Origin: Micromussa lordhowensis | Taxonomy: Eukaryota; Cnidaria; Anthozoa; Scleractinia; Lobophylliidae | Length of the DNA: 64,000 bases | Direction: 5' to 3' | NCBI GenBank assembly: GCA_964020085.1 | Contig: OZ026600.1 | Coordinates: 19,502,694-19,566,693 of the forward strand | Shown here: piece after piece, positions 1 through 12,949 of the stretch | How positions within the stretch are numbered: the first letter of the stretch is position 1 | Layout: each line of letters starts with the position of its first letter | Translations under genes and position numbers: made by a program | The notes under the pieces: generated by a model | What the model was told of the DNA's origin: nothing | The model's input: only the letters and a program-made list of their open reading frames with translations | Databases searched by the model: none

Positions 1-2043
1 CATGCCAAGTTTCATGCTTGAACTCGCAACGCTTCCCTCCGAGAAGCTCGAAAATCCACGTAACATACTCAGGGGTTAACAAGCTTAAATAATTGGCTCG
101 ATTATAAAAAGATCTAATCAAATAAATCTAAATCCCGTCTATTTATAGCTTAGTCCTTTGGAAAGATCCTCTTGCATGTGATCGCCAGTGTGATCTACTA
201 AAAAGTCGAATTTCAAGCTCGGAATTCCTCTAAGAAGTATCATGAGGTGAAATTCGCGAGCGCTTAATTATGCAAATCAATTAGCGCGAAATATTTCAAA
301 CCCAAATTTCTCAATCTTAGCCATCTTAACATTTCGAATTTTATCTAACACAATTACTGCGCAATGTTTCTAAAATGTTTAAACACAGTTTAAACATTTT
401 TTAAACCGCGCCTTCAATTTTTCGCGAATTTTTAAAAAATGAAAATTCGCTAGATTTTTAGAAATAGGTCGCCTAAGGGTGTCTTTGGGCAAAATATGAG
501 CGCTTTACCAAAGAGGTCTTTCACCGGCTTCTCGATCCCAACAGTCACCCAATCTTGTGAGCTATGTGCTTTCCAGCCTTGATGGTTTATCCATATAGCA
601 AATAAGGTAGAACCTTGACAATGCCGTAAATTTGAAAAAAATACTTTTAATACAACTAAAGAAGCAGTATCGCAATGTTTACCACCTTAGTAGAAGCGTG
701 TCGCTACTGTCAATCGTGGATAAAGATTAAATAGAATAATTCTATTGCTACCATTATGTCGTTCAATACATACATAGAGCTGCTGCTATCAAATGGATCT
801 AAAAATCATTTTTGGGGCGGCAAGAAATGATTCTGTCAAAGCCTGTTGGTACTCGCTTGACATTGTTTCAGGTTTAAATTTTGATTCAACTAAGACCAGA
901 ATGTGTTAAACAGGGTGATTGGCATACCACACAGCGACTTATTTCCTTTGGTACGCACTAGAAAAATGGGGTCTCATTATCCGTCGAGTCTAATAAGCAT
1001 GAGGAGACGGCCTAACTTAACGTGGCGTAATTTAAAAAAAAACACTCTAAAAAATAAAGAACAAAAAGTTAAACCGACCTTCAGAGCTCCATGTCTCAGG
1101 AATCCAACACGCCAAAAAGGTGACAATACAAATAGATCTCATTAAAATGGCAGGCATGGCAAATTACACTGGGAATTTCCAATTTACGTTTTTCCTGTTG
1201 TTGTCATTCGACTTTAAACGGCTATGGAAACTGGTAACATTAAGCTATAAATATGAAATTTTATGTTTATTGCTTTATTACTATAATGGGAGGCCGCTTT
1301 ATAATTATCATCCAATGTCTAACTACCACCGGTAACGAAAACACCTGTTTAAGAGTTGGATCATTATATCTTCCAGTTTCTTGTTTCAAGCGATGTTTTG
1401 ACAGGATCTCCTCTTTTTCTGACGCCAATACATCAATGATTGAAAACAATTGTGTAGATCTACAACATCTTATCTTTGGTTAAATTATCTGCAGCAGAAA
1501 CGAATAAAAAGACCAAAAAACGTTTTGATTTGCTATGTGGGAACGGACCTCCACTTCATTAATTTATGAATGAGCTCTTCTTACGCAGATATCAGTGCAA
1601 TTAAATTTACCCGTAGTATGTTTCAGGATGAGTCGCTTAACATATCACTTTTAATTTTGCTACCTAACTGAATGAAGCTTCACAAATTTCAATCAAGATG
1701 GATCCCAGTCAAAAGGCAAAATCCGAAACCCTGATCGTAGAGATTATCGGTCAGTGGTCGTTGCTGATTAGTTTACAAAGCGAAAGAATGGGGTCCTGGG
1801 AAGTATTTGTATTTTTCAAAATAATGTATGTTGATTTAAAACCTTTTATGATATTACAGCCTCTTGCATGAGGTTCGATAATAGCCCCTAGGGGAGTTTG
1901 ATACTGTATCCTTCAACCAAGTCGACTTTCGCAACTACCTCAATCGTCATGTAAAGTTGTAAGAGACTAAGGCGGAATGGGATCTATTCAGACCATCAGT
2001 GGCACACATAATTTACTCAAACATAAATCATTTAGTAATTTAT
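1..2043. other. No gene recognised
   Basis: AT-rich DNA with only short, non-homologous open frames (up to 80 codons). I see no protein motif, splice-site chain or RNA gene. The one structural item is the short palindrome listed separately. The stretch at 1120-1480 has overlapping short frames on both strands, none with recognisable content. Confidence 0.6.
373..401. repeat. Short perfect palindrome
   Basis: AAAATGTTTAAAC and its exact complement are separated by ACA, giving 13 bp arms with a 3 bp loop. A second, weaker hairpin (GCGAATTTT / AAAATTCGC) follows about 20 bp later. No function is evident; AT-rich palindromes of this size can arise by chance or be remnants of fold-back elements. 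Confidence 0.6.
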
Positions 2044-2862
2044 CATAGGCGTACGGGCACCTTTGGACCTGGGGGGGGCGGTGATCTTATTGCCCGAAAA
2101 AATTTACACAATGCCCGAAAGCATGTGTCAGTGTACAAACGCACTCAAACCGCAGTAAAAACAAAACGTTCACATTTCTGACGTGTAATGAACGTATTTT
2201 CATTCCCTATTTTTGGAACCTCCAAAGGGAACGAAAATTGGTTCGAAAAATCGGATATTTCGAGAAATCTGGGGTAACTACAGTGTTCGACTGAGGAGAG
2301 GGAAACGACTTACGTTTCGACTTATCGGGTGGTTCGAAAAAATCGAGAGATCGGAATTAAACTGTAGTTATTTTGAAACCTCGCATGGTCTATGACTTAG
2401 ATCGATTGCCTAGTAAAATCAAAAAGCTATAAAAGAAACAGTAAATTCTTTCTTCAACGTGAAGTTCAAGAAAATTTTAAAACAGCTCTTTGTGAATCAA
2501 CTGAAAACGGCTCTTTTCAGAGCCACCACAAAAACGTCTAGGTCTTTGTTTGTTTTGATTATGTCATTCTTTTGTTCATGGAAGTAACATCCATCTCGTG
2601 GATTTCTACGAAACACATGTAAACGATACATGGCTTTTACAAAACAAATTACCTGGATCGTTCGATCATTTGACCTTAACTCCGTCTTGACAAGGCAAAC
2701 ATCAGAGAAAGTAACCTTCAAGTCTGGCTTTGACAGCCTTTCAGAGAGTTTTCTCCCGAGTACTTTTGCCCGAATCATCAGCGTTTTGCCCGAAAAATTT
2801 CAAAAACTTCTGTAACTGGGGGGGCTGCAGCCCACCTCGCCCCCCCGGCTCGTACGCCTATG
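2044..2862. mobile_element. Non-autonomous DNA transposon with short TIRs
   Basis: The ends are inverted: CATAGGCGTACG at the left and CGTACGCCTATG at the right. Inside each end is a G-rich or C-rich run, and pieces built on 'TTGCCCGAAAAA' recur near both ends in opposite sense. AATTTA occurs at both outer flanks and may be a target-site duplication, offset by one base on the left. No transposase is encoded; the internal frames at 2497-2815 show no known domain. The superfamily is unassigned. Confidence 0.6.
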
Positions 2863-4359
2863 AATTTAATTACTGTTTTTACTCTCATGAATAACAAAAA
2901 CCCAGTGAGTAATAAAATCTAGAATTGCCAGAGGAATAAGAAAACCTGAACATTAATTGATTTCAATACTTTTCAGGGGATGAGAGTTGTGAACGAAACA
3001 TGGCTAACAGAACGTGAAAACTTAGCTTAAATTACTTCGTTCGTTCGTTCGATCATTCATTCCTGCACTTTTTTGTCCACTAATTCGTTCCTTTGAGCCC
3101 TGGTTCGTTCTTTGCTGGTTTGCGCTCAGTTATTCACGACTTCATCTTTCCACTTCTTTGTTTATTCTGTCAATATTCTTAGAGCATAGTAAGCAAAGAC
3201 GCGCCATCAATCTCAGTATACGCAAGGTTTCATCAAAATCTAATGATGCATGCTCAAGGCGTAAGAAACATTACATTCGCTTCGCCATTTTCATTCCCAC
3301 TCAAGTTGCTTGTGGCTGCGCCTCGAACAATTGTTATATTTTTCTCGCCAACATCTCTTACTTTCCAAACTGAAACATGAATCAATTGTTACCTTTATAG
3401 CTCTATTTATTTGTTTATTCAAGCCACATCACGTAGCAATGACCAAAGTTAATGGAAAGCTAAAAACAAACTAAACGCATTGTTATCTAAGAGTAGAACC
3501 AAGTAATCTAAACAGAACTAATTCTGTCATTTTTGCCCATTGTAACGTCACAGTTGTTTTTTACTTGACAACGTCGGCAAATTGGACACCTTTCTTTTCA
3601 AGATCGAAGGCGATAGTTTTAGTTGGAAGACTCGGAATTAGGATTCTACTGATAGCTGTACGAATAAAACATCGACGGCGCATAAATACATTTATATAGT
3701 TTGCACTGGTTTCTAACATGTTGCTGACACTAACTTACAAAATTATGAACCCTCGGACGTACTCGTGGGTGTCGGGGGGGGGGAGGAGTTGGGTGGTTGG
3801 GACCCCCCCATAAAGTTTTTTCAAAAATTCGGAAATTTTGATATCTCAATTGTGTGTCCATAACAACCGCAAATTTCAAGTAGGTTTGCCCAAAAATCAA
3901 CTTAATTCTGTCTTTTTTCATCAAATTGCAGAAATTTGCTCTGTTTTACATTTCATAAGCATTCTGGCTTGATTTTGTATGAAATTCCGTTGTTTTTTGA
4001 CCTTTTAAAGAAAATAGTGAGATCTAAGTTAACGGATCCAAGATGGCGGGTTAAATGACGCCATGACCACCCAAAATGGTATCATTTTGCAAACCAAGCT
4101 CAGGGCTAACAATCAATGTAAATTTATTTCGCTGTGCCTTAACAGAACAAAAACCCATGGGAGAGGTTCGATCGACCCCCTCCTCACTTGTATGACTTGT
4201 ACCCCTCCGTTAACTTATGCCATCAATTCTTCCTTGAAGCTTGAAGCTTGGAAAATTGCCCTCTCACTGAAGTGTGCAAAGGTCGCAGATCGAATATGGA
4301 TAACTATAGACCAATATCCGTACTTCCAACTGCAAGTAAAATCCAAGGAGAAATGAAAA
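2863..4359. other. No gene recognised; repeat-like DNA
   Basis: Contains a TTCG/TTCA-rich simple stretch (about 3037-3062) and a G-run segment (3770-3810). The segment 3730-4060 (G-run, then 'AAGATGGCGGGTT' near 4040) has the look of an interspersed repeat, but I found no second copy in this window. No coding signal. Confidence 0.45.
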
Positions 4360-5078
4360 GAGACTCTTCCACGTCTCACGGCGCACTGATGTGGGGCAGA
4401 ATTGCCCGTCAGCGATCAGTGAGAACAGCGAGCCAGCGCTCTGGTCAAGGGTGATACAATTCGCGGTTTCCTTGCCAGGGATCTGCATTCCGAGACTTTG
4501 GAAAATGGCATGCTTCAGTATGTTCTTAGTTTGGTCTCTTGTGTGTAAACAGTTTCCCCAGTTGCTGAGTTGAATGCATCATGGCTGCTCTCAAAAATCG
4601 GAATGATAATGGAAGTTTGCTAGAAAACGAACAGTAATCAGTATTTTCTCTGAGAAAGTAGAGTGAATTAGCCGATTATTTCAAAGCAAACGCGAACCTG
4701 CGTATTCTGTACTCTATAATTTGTTAGGTTTAGTTTTTCAGGCCTGGATTTCCCAAGCAAAGACTGCGGAGGAAAATATTCCCTTGGATACAAATGTCTT
4801 CCTATATCCAGAAGTTATCTAGGCTAAGGTTGCATTTTCAACTTACCACGTACGGTTTGTTGCTTTGTGATGCTTTCAGAAAGTGAACAAAAACCCTTTA
4901 CAGTTTCACCCTCAAGGTTATGGAATAAGTAACGATTAGAAGAAGTGTACACCAAACAATCTATCTATCCGCGTAAAAGTGTTGTCATTACACCGCGTGT
5001 TTTGAATAATGTTGCCAGTAAGCCAACAAAATTACCATCGTTCCGTCAATCTTCATGACCTGCATCCATCCACCGCCT
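4360..5078 (-). pseudogene. Decayed fragment of the matrix-protein family (copy 4)
   Basis: Two small islands match the intact copies downstream. 4360-4440, read on the minus strand, gives 'SLFSLIADG' and 'ETWKSL', the core of the last exon (compare [10 protein letters not shown] and NTWKSL in copy 1). 5038-5078 gives 'GGGW' then 'VMKIDGT', the end of exon 3. Order and strand match a normal gene, but the rest of both exons is unrecognisable and the open frame around the last-exon island is unrelated. It is therefore a relic of a further tandem copy at the 3' end of the array. Confidence 0.7.
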
Positions 5079-5448
5079 CTTTTCCTGGAATTTAAATTGT
5101 TATGTTTTAGTTTGTTTTAATATTCCATGCTCCCTGATTCATTGAACTCATTCGTAATGCAGTAAACTGGACCATTTTTCACAGAGACAACTTAACATAC
5201 AACTTGCTTTAATATTCTAATGCAGAATCTGAAGGAGCTGGAAATCAACATCATTTGTAGTTTTCGCTTAAAATTCGTCAGAGACAATTCAGTGTCAAAG
5301 GCATAAAATAACCGTTATATCACCAGAAACTCAACTTTTCTTTGGCGCTCGACCTTCTGCCATTTGACAGCTGTCGTACTAAGCCAGGTCGTCTTTGCGT
5401 AAGTTTACGAAAATCGACTTAAGACGCCAGTCCTGTCCCATCACCAGT

Positions 5449-5454
5449 TTTATT
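5449..5454 (-). promoter_or_regulatory. Poly(A) signal of copy 1
   Basis: AATAAA on the minus strand, about 140 nt after the stop codon. The surrounding bases (CCATCACCAG..TTTATTTAT on the plus strand) resemble those after copy 3 (CCTTCACCAC..TTTATTTAT), which supports it as a conserved 3' end. Confidence 0.55.
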
Positions 5455-5592
5455 TATCTTTATCAACTGTGTTATAATCTATTTTGTATTCCTTAGCTTA
5501 CATTAGAGGTATGAACTGCAATCGATTAAAGGTAAAACTTATTTGTTATGTGTTTGTCCCTTAACCAAAGATGAGAAATGAACTTGTAAATG

Positions 5593-8500
5593 TCACTGAA
5601 CGAAGATATAACCATGGGCTTTGATGTGCTTGTCTCCATTATCTCCCCCATGTAAAGCCTCGTTCCCACACGTGTTGGAGTCAACTGAAGCTCCCCCTGT
5701 GCCAAACCCGATCCTAGAATCAGAGGTTTTGCAGTCGTTTTCGTTGTTTCCAAGAATGCCAATTCTAGCCCTGTTGCCTTTGTTTGCGTTGAAGCCTTCC
5801 AAGTTGCAGTTAGGCTGTAAGGAAGCCTGTGAACCAACCAGGGACTTCCATGTGTTACGACCCAGAGATGTGGCGCGGTGTTTCCCGTCAGCAATCAATG
5901 AGAACAGAGAATTCGCATGCTTGTTGATGACGATGAAGTTAGTCTGACCTCCGATCCTCATACCAAGACAGATCTTGGAAAAAGGTGTGTTCCAGTATGT
6001 CGGTAGCTTTGTCTCCTTTGTGTCCAACCCAGTCTCTCCCCCAGGAAGGTTAAAGTCGATCTTGCTGCTCCATAGGTTAGAATCGTAATGAAAGGTTGGC
6101 TGAAACCGAGACCAAAAATAAAAGAAACCTCAATTGACACAATATATAATGTATAGATTTAGCCAATCCTAAAAGCGGAGCTCCTGATTCCAATAACTAA
6201 CCATAACGAAAAACAGAGAATTTGTTTTCTTGGATTAGAAGCTGAAAAATTGGTCATTTGTGAGCATACAATGGTTAACCTTGTGGTTTGTGTTTTTTTT
6301 TTTCTGTTTAATCATGACAATTACAATTTTTTCAACCATTATTCGTCCATAAAAAGCTGTATTTTGCCCTAATTAATCTGCAAAGATGTAAAAGGACAGT
6401 GTGACGGACAGTTGGCTGTCTGTAATCGGGCAGTTACATAAGCCAATCATTTTAAGTCCTCTCCACTAACTACAGCAATCACAGCATTGATTACAATCAC
6501 TATAGTAACCTATTCAAGAAACTGACTTTTCAGGTCTCCGATGACTGTTTTGAAAGAAACTTAACAGCCATTTTGCAAGCTATTCTCCATATTTTTAATT
6601 GTGATATTTTAAGGTAACTATTAAAAGCTCTTTTTCAACTGAAACTATTACGTTTGTGGGAAATTGTAATGGTTATGATTAATAGACCTTTTTACCGATA
6701 CGGCGGCCATCTTGAATTCTATTGTTTTGACTGAGAAATTATGGGCTGCCGAGGGGGCAATCGCTGGAAAATTTATCGTATACACAGCTTTCAGGATAAA
6801 TTTTTACTGCTTGTCTCTCATATTCCATAACAAATATTACAAGCGTTACATCTTTCCGTCACGATATTTGGCAGTTGTTCCTATGGTTATCGAAAAATTA
6901 TTGTTAAAAATTATCACGCCACAGTATTCTTTTTAATTATTTCTCATCTGCCCCCTGGGCATCCCATAATTTCCTCGGAATTCAAGATGGCCGCCGTATC
7001 GGTAAAAAGGTGTATTGGTAACAGGACATCGTGTCATCCAATTCAGTCTGCAAACATACTCGTGATTTTGTTAATCACTCGTATGAGATCGAATTGGACT
7101 CCACTATCCTATCACCATTACTAACCACATTTTAACAAACTGTCGAGATGATTGTGCAAGGAACATGTCGGTAGAAAGATCAAAAACGCGCCAGCGGTTA
7201 ATTTGCGCCTACCTTTGCCTTTACACGTACTCCCTCGTCCTCCCCTAGAGTTATAATCTTGAGCCCGCGACCCAATCGAAAAACTAGACCGTGGTCAACG
7301 GCCACCTTCAAAACAACACGTAACCTCGATGACCTTTAAACCTGAGCCCGCGATATAAACACGTGATACTGGTCAGCGTGTATAGCTTGTCTTGACAGCT
7401 GTCACTTAACAATAACATGGATACCCAAAATCAAAGATATAGCTACGGTAATGTACTACTCTCTTATTTTTTAAGGTATTTGGCGTTTTGACGTGCGTAC
7501 GGACGGACAGACAGAGATACGTGCGGACACACCGTACACGTACGGACAGTCACGTCATAACCGTTTTTTTCAGATCGATGGGTAACCAAATTTTCTAAGA
7601 TATGGGGCACCGCTCGCAGGCCTTCGGCTCGCAGGAGCTCCCCTAATAAGCCTAATGTCAGTTTCAATAAATGCTTTCAAAAGATGTTCATTTTCACGAA
7701 ACAAAGTAGTAACTCATGTTTATATTAATTAGTAATAGTAATTCTAATTCAGCTTAAAGGAGGGTCAGATATGCTACCTTAGTGCCATCAATTTTCATGA
7801 CCAGCGTCCATCCACCACCGCCACACGCATCAAGTCCGGAACTTGTCATGTGACAATACACAGGAACCTTTCCTGAGTCCATCTGCAGTAAGTAGGCTTT
7901 ATTTCCATCTGACCTAACAAAGCAAAAAAACGAACAGTTCCACAAAATGATAAAAAAGTATTGAATGCTAATTTATGTGACTGCTTGAAGTTTAACCTCT
8001 CTTTTAGCTTGTTCCCTATGCTAAAAACAATTTCAGCCAATTTTAGCAAAAACAATTCAAAAAACAATGAAGTGAAGTGTCAATCTAAAACAAGCTTCTT
8101 CAATTTCTTGTTGCATCAGTTGTCAGCTGGAGTCAAACAAAGGTGAAGTTAGGTTTGCATACTCCGAATAATCCGATTTCATCTAATATACACATTTTAG
8201 GTCAGAAAGAAGTGACGTTGTTCAAGCTCTTTTCTTTTCTTCATCGGTTTTCGTAACTCTGATGATGATTAAATTACTTAAATATGTAGTTTAACTCACT
8301 TCCGATTCACGTATATCTCCCTACACGAGGCAAATAGTTGACCTGCCCAGAATAAAAGGAGCAAAGTTATATCGTAACTTAAGAAGGATAGAATTGGGAT
8401 AAAAACTATCATAAACTAAAAGAGACTTTACCAGAGGTCTTGTTCAGAGCCTCTGTGAGCTGCTCGAACTTTTTCTCCAGTGCTGCCAACAGGCTTGCTT

Positions 8501-8672
8501 CCAGTGATTTGATCGCTTCGTGGCAGTGTGAATCTTGAACTGTGTTGCAGATGACCAGGGCCTGTCCTCTGTAAGGAGTCTTGTGTGACACGCTTGAGGC
8601 ATTTCCGCCATCGACAGCAATGCTTACGGTCGCGACCAGGAGAGTAAAAAGAAATAACACAATTGAGCACAT
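5593..8672 (-). CDS. Secreted fibrinogen-like skeletal matrix protein, copy 1 (intact)
   Basis: Four exons: 8432-8672, 8300-8342, 7778-7913, 5593-6099. All introns are GT-AG, phases agree, and the sum is 927 nt (308 residues). Residues 1-22 are a signal peptide ([20 protein letters not shown]). Residues about 45-76 are heptad-like and charged ([20 protein letters not shown]). 'SCREIY' follows, then 'VPVYCHM' and '[11 protein letters not shown]' (about 126-136), the N-terminal core of fibrinogen C-terminal-like domains. The last exon has [16 protein letters not shown], 'RIGFGTGG' (269-276) and '[10 protein letters not shown]' (292-301). I recognise the coral skeletal-organic-matrix-protein-5 type from memory; a role in biomineral matrix or lectin-like binding is inference. 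Odd point: 'CKTSDSR' lacks a cysteine present in copy 3 (CYTCDSR). A 328 bp MITE sits in intron 3. Confidence 0.85.
6685..7012. mobile_element. TA-flanked MITE in intron 3 of copy 1
   Basis: Inverted ends begin ACCTTTTTACCGATACGGCG and continue with few mismatches for about 34 bp; weaker pairing (GAAATTATGGG with CCCATAATTTC) extends the arms to about 75-80 bp. A TA dinucleotide flanks both ends (6683-6684, 7013-7014), as for Tc1/mariner-type insertion. No transposase is encoded, so it needed one in trans. It lies wholly inside an intron and should be spliced out. Confidence 0.8.
7140..7650. repeat. Interspersed-repeat-like DNA
   Basis: Intron 3 of copy 1 next to exon 3 holds GACGGACGGACAG-type simple sequence (7495-7550) and a 'GGGGCACCGCTCGCAGG' hairpin-rich segment (7600-7645). 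The style matches coral interspersed repeats, but no second copy is visible here. Confidence 0.3.
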
Positions 8673-8814
8673 TGTGTCCTGAGATGCCTTTGTTCACTTC
8701 AGAACAGTGTCGATGCAACTGGTAAGTAGTTGTGACTCTCCGTGCTATGTGTGAACGTGTCTAAATTGAAAAGTAGACGAGGCCGCAAGCTGAGCTCTGC
8801 CAATCACATCTTTC

Positions 8815-8945
8815 CACATCTTTGTTTATTAAGTTAATCTAAAAAAAACTGATTTTCTTGACAAGTATATTGGAAAAGTATTTGATAATTGTGGGAACGA
8901 ACAGCAAGTTTACTTTACCAACTTTTCTAAGCTTTCACAACTTTA
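8815..8945. repeat. Upstream block shared by copies 1 and 2
   Basis: About 150-270 bp upstream of the copy 1 start codon, the DNA matches 37255-37385, upstream of copy 2. Both have TTATTAAGTTAA, then 'AATTGTGGGA(A)(C/G)GAAC' followed by 'GCAAGTTTRCTTTACCAA'. This shows that the duplication carried flanking, possibly regulatory, DNA along with the gene. Confidence 0.6.
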
Positions 8946-9606
8946 ATTATGTTTAAGCTTGCGTCAAGTAAGTTTTTCAGCCTTAAGGCAGCAGAATAGT
9001 ATTTGTTCAGCGGAATTTCCTAAAGTCTTCTTGTTGAGAAGTGCGTAGGAGAATATTGATTCTTTTTTCGCATTGACAATCATTGCTCTTGAAAAAAAAA
9101 AAACGCCTTGTTCAAAGGGTTTGGCCATTTGAGTGCATTATATCTATTTGGTGATTCTCGACTCTTGTCGACAGTCACATTAAACAGCTGTAAAATATTG
9201 ACATTGGGCGCTTATAGAAATTCTGGATATTTCGGACTGAAAATTAACTGGAACGATAATTCCCGCTGGCTTGTCGTCTTTGCCGGAAAATCCGGGAAAT
9301 GCTGTTTCGTTTACCACTGAAAATTGCCAGAAATTTGGAACCAGCGGAATATTGGTCGAATGTAAAGTGCCCAGAGTGGTTAGTACATATCTATCGCTCG
9401 GTTGGACGTTCCTGTAAACTTCCGAGAATTTCTGGACTTGATAGTTTTTTGGGAGAGGGGAGGGAGGGGCTGGGGGTTGCAGCGGCAAGGAGTCGCACGC
9501 AAAAAAAAAAATGCTGAGTACCTGGAGAATTTCGATGGCAACAATGATATATGATCAATGCCCTATCAGCTGATCGGGTCAGGTTGCTGATTTAATGCAT
9601 GTTTCT

Positions 9607-9698
9607 GGCCCCAGTTGTTCAAAGGCTGGATAACGCTATCCGCCGGATAAATCACTATCCATCGGATAAGTGTTAACAAAACAAACCACGCTATCCAC

Positions 9699-9735
<37 letters not shown>

Positions 9736-9753
9736 TTTCGAGCAACCCGGGCC
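9607..9753. mobile_element. Fold-back MITE built on GGATAA motifs
   Basis: The left arm runs GGCCCCAGTTGTTCAAAGGC, then TGGATAACGCTATCC. The right arm is the near-exact complement, ending GAGCAACCCGGGCC. The arms are about 65 bp and dense in 'GGATA/TATCC', so the whole unit can fold into a single hairpin. There is no coding content. Confidence 0.8.
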
Positions 9754-12700
9754 AGGACTTCAGAAAACAAAATGGTAGTGTACCAGCATCGCTTGGGAGT
9801 TGGTTTCTATTTTGAAAAGGACTTGTAAAGCTACGGCAGATAAAACGTGCTGCAAAACCGTCGGCAAAAATAATATTTAGAGATTTATCCAAGCCTTAAA
9901 TTGGTGCTCCTGATTGCAATAAGATAACCATAAAGGTAAAAGGTAAAAAAGATTTGATTTTTTGTGGGCCAGAAGGTCAACAACTGATCGATTGTGTGCA
10001 TATCGCTACTTTTGACGCTTCTTTTATCGTTCTGTTTTCCTTTATAAACTTATCTTTGAAAGCGAAGAATGATCATATATGAATTATTTCGTATATACAT
10101 CACCTGATCAAACTTATCTTTGTTAACTTAGTGTTTTCTGTATTAGGCAGCTCTCTATTAAGATGCCCTGTTTTCCATGTGCTCTCTTCGGTCGATGAAA
10201 ATAAGGATGAAAACTATCGGCAGCACTGACAGGAACATTAGTCAATAATATCCAACATATCACTATTGTGGAGTCTCATCTAATACTAACTGAAGTCATT
10301 TGGAAAATTACAGAAACGAAGAAGTTAGTGTGGGTTAAAGGCGCCCGCCGTGATAGAGAACCAAGCCATTTTAAAATTCTATCGTTAGCTTACCGTAAAT
10401 TTTAAAGCTCTCAAAACCAGAAGTGCAGAAGTAAACCAGGCAAGGTTCCGTGTAACCCTATACATGAATTAAAAAATAACGGCTTGATGTTGTTACTTAA
10501 AATCTCAAACTGGAAGTTATTCAGCCGCAAGATAAAACCTTCTGGAATGTTCTTTTTCTCATGTACTATTCGAATTTCGAAACCTTGCAACAATGCCATT
10601 TAATTCTTTAATTCTTTACTTGTATAAGAGCGTGAGTTTTCTCCGTAAGAGAGCAATGAAAAATGTTATGAAGCTTAATGCTGCCGAGTATTGTAATCCG
10701 AGAAGTTAAATAAACTTAGATTGTTACTGTCAGCAACCTTCAGGAGTTCTGTATGGGAACAACCCTGCTCTACATTGACACTCTTTACATCCTCCTTCCC
10801 TTCGGCATAATTTTGTACCATTTAGGTAACCTAGTTCTAAGTTATAAACGAGTACAATTTCAATGTTTCAGGGAAAATCGAATCTCGAAAACAGGAAGGC
10901 ATTGCAGAAGCCCAGAATGGCGCGACACATCCGGGAACTTTTTATGTGTGCCGGCGCTAAAATTCAAAATCGATTAGAGAAAAGTGCGAATAATAACAAA
11001 GAATACGGACAAAAAGCGGCTACCAGCGCGTACGTTCTTCTGTTTCACGGGCATACTAAACCCTCTGGCCAGGTAGTAGCATATGGAAATTGAAGAGAAA
11101 GGATCAATAAATGATTTAGAACAAAAATTTGCTTTTTAAGGTCTCTATAAGTATTATCAAATTTGCTGTGAAAACAGTCAATTTTGGGAACTTTCTAGTA
11201 TGGAAGCTGTTCTTCAGGCGGAAAATTCCAACGAACGGATCGGTCAATTTGACGAGTAGCATATGGAAAAGTTAGTACCGGATGTCATGAAAAGTCCTGC
11301 CAATTTTCGTTGCTTTACGACGCCTACAAGTACTATCAAAATGCGGTTTTCTGAAAGCCTCTGCAAATTTGGCTGTTGGAGACCGCTCGGCAGAATGGTT
11401 GACTGATTTTGAAACTCGCGCGAGTAATAATGACATGCAAAACTCGGCCTCCCACAACAATAGCAGGCAGAAAATATGCATAATACTCCAACAGCGCATT
11501 ACAAGCTCCAGTGATTCTGAAAAGGAAACTATTAGCAACTTTTACTCCAAAAAGCTTTATTTCAACACGTCTTCGTATCCGGCAAAGTATTCACCTCAAC
11601 TACGAAATTTCGATTTAAACTATGTGTTCCGTTCAAGAAAAACAGCGTGTTGACCGGGAGCTCTCTTCAGAGCTCGTAGAATCCCCGGTCAATCCTGCTT
11701 TCCTGAACATGATCCAGCCATTGATACATGTAGGTGGTTTCGACCCTCTTTTTTATCTTCGAATCAACTGGTCACTTGCCTTTGCTTTTTGTTCGGCTCA
11801 GTATTTCAAACAGAAGTGTCCTTTATTTGGGTTTTCCTAAAGGTTTTACGAATAGAAAAGCCCTGTGTTGTCTTACAAATCCTTGATCAACGTTCATACT
11901 ACGTAAACCGATCGAGTAACAGACTGCGTGTAATGAACTGCTTTGACCGGTCAAGTAACAAATAGAAACGAGTGTTTTACGCGCCCCGCTTTCCAATTGG
12001 CAGCCCTTTGGAAAAAGTATTTTTTGTGGGATATCTTTAAGTTCCCGCGCTCGAACTATTCCGAGTGTAAAGAGAGAATGTCGCTGCACACGACGTTGTT
12101 GACAAATATATTTTGTCAAAAGCGTCGGCCGCCTTTAACTTTGCGTCTTTGTTAACTTTATTACACCTTGGGATTCACTTCACACATCAGACCGTTTGAT
12201 TGACAGCCGCCGATTCATTGACGAGAACAGTCGGAAATCCGACAGCTTAATCTATGTCATTAAATACCATTATTATTCCGCGCATTGAAAAACTTGGCAC
12301 TGCAAGTACGTGTCGCAGAAGACAATAGCATTCTGGGCAAGAACCTCCATTGCAAAATACAGTGGATCTTCTATTCATTACTAAGCAGGCAACGAGACCC
12401 GCACGGAAATGGTAAAATACAGGTGCACTGTAACCATCAAGAAAAAAAACCAAGAACGTGTGTATGAGTTTGTAGGGTAAGGCAAAGTCAGGAACTTCCT
12501 GACAATGGGAAAGGCCGGGATATCGCTAAGCTAAAGTACAATCACTTGCGCACATCCAAACTGGGTTCAGCCTAAGGCTGAGTACATGTCTTCTGTCATT
12601 TTCTAGAAGAGTAACGTTTGGTTCTGTATATGATTTCTGTGGATAGGTGATTCGTAAATTCCAAAGGAGCACGGTGCAGGGTTTCGGTTGAGTCATCCAC

Positions 12701-12949
12701 ACGAAAATAAAATGAGTTGTGACTACGACAGTATACATTGGCTTGGACAAACAAGAAAACTGCAATATTGAAATGCATAACTGGCAAACTTTATTTTCTC
12801 TAAAGCTATAATTTCCTCGGTAATGCTTTAGGCGTTTACTGTTAAACTGTGTTTCGCCGTGCAATCTATAACTTCGTATCTCTTATCCTTTAGCCACTTG
12901 TTAAGCCATCATGCTAAATAAAAAAAATAAAGAACATTATTATATCTCT
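9754..12949. other. No gene recognised; diverged internal duplication
   Basis: No exon or RNA gene identified. A diverged direct repeat is visible: 11075-11200 and 11255-11370 both start 'GTAGCATATGGAAA' and later carry a 'TA(A/C)AAGTA(T/C)TATCAAA' block, about 180 bp apart. The open frames at 10753-11093 and 11369-11840 have no motif I recognise. A repeat of unknown family is the likeliest reading. Confidence 0.4.

Noticed and set aside
4063..4454. Plus-strand frames over the copy 4 relic
   Set aside because: The minus strand carries the recognisable family motifs; plus-strand frames have none.
5526..5947. Overlapping frames on both strands at the last exon of copy 1
   Set aside because: Shadows of the real exon, which alone shows the conserved family motifs.
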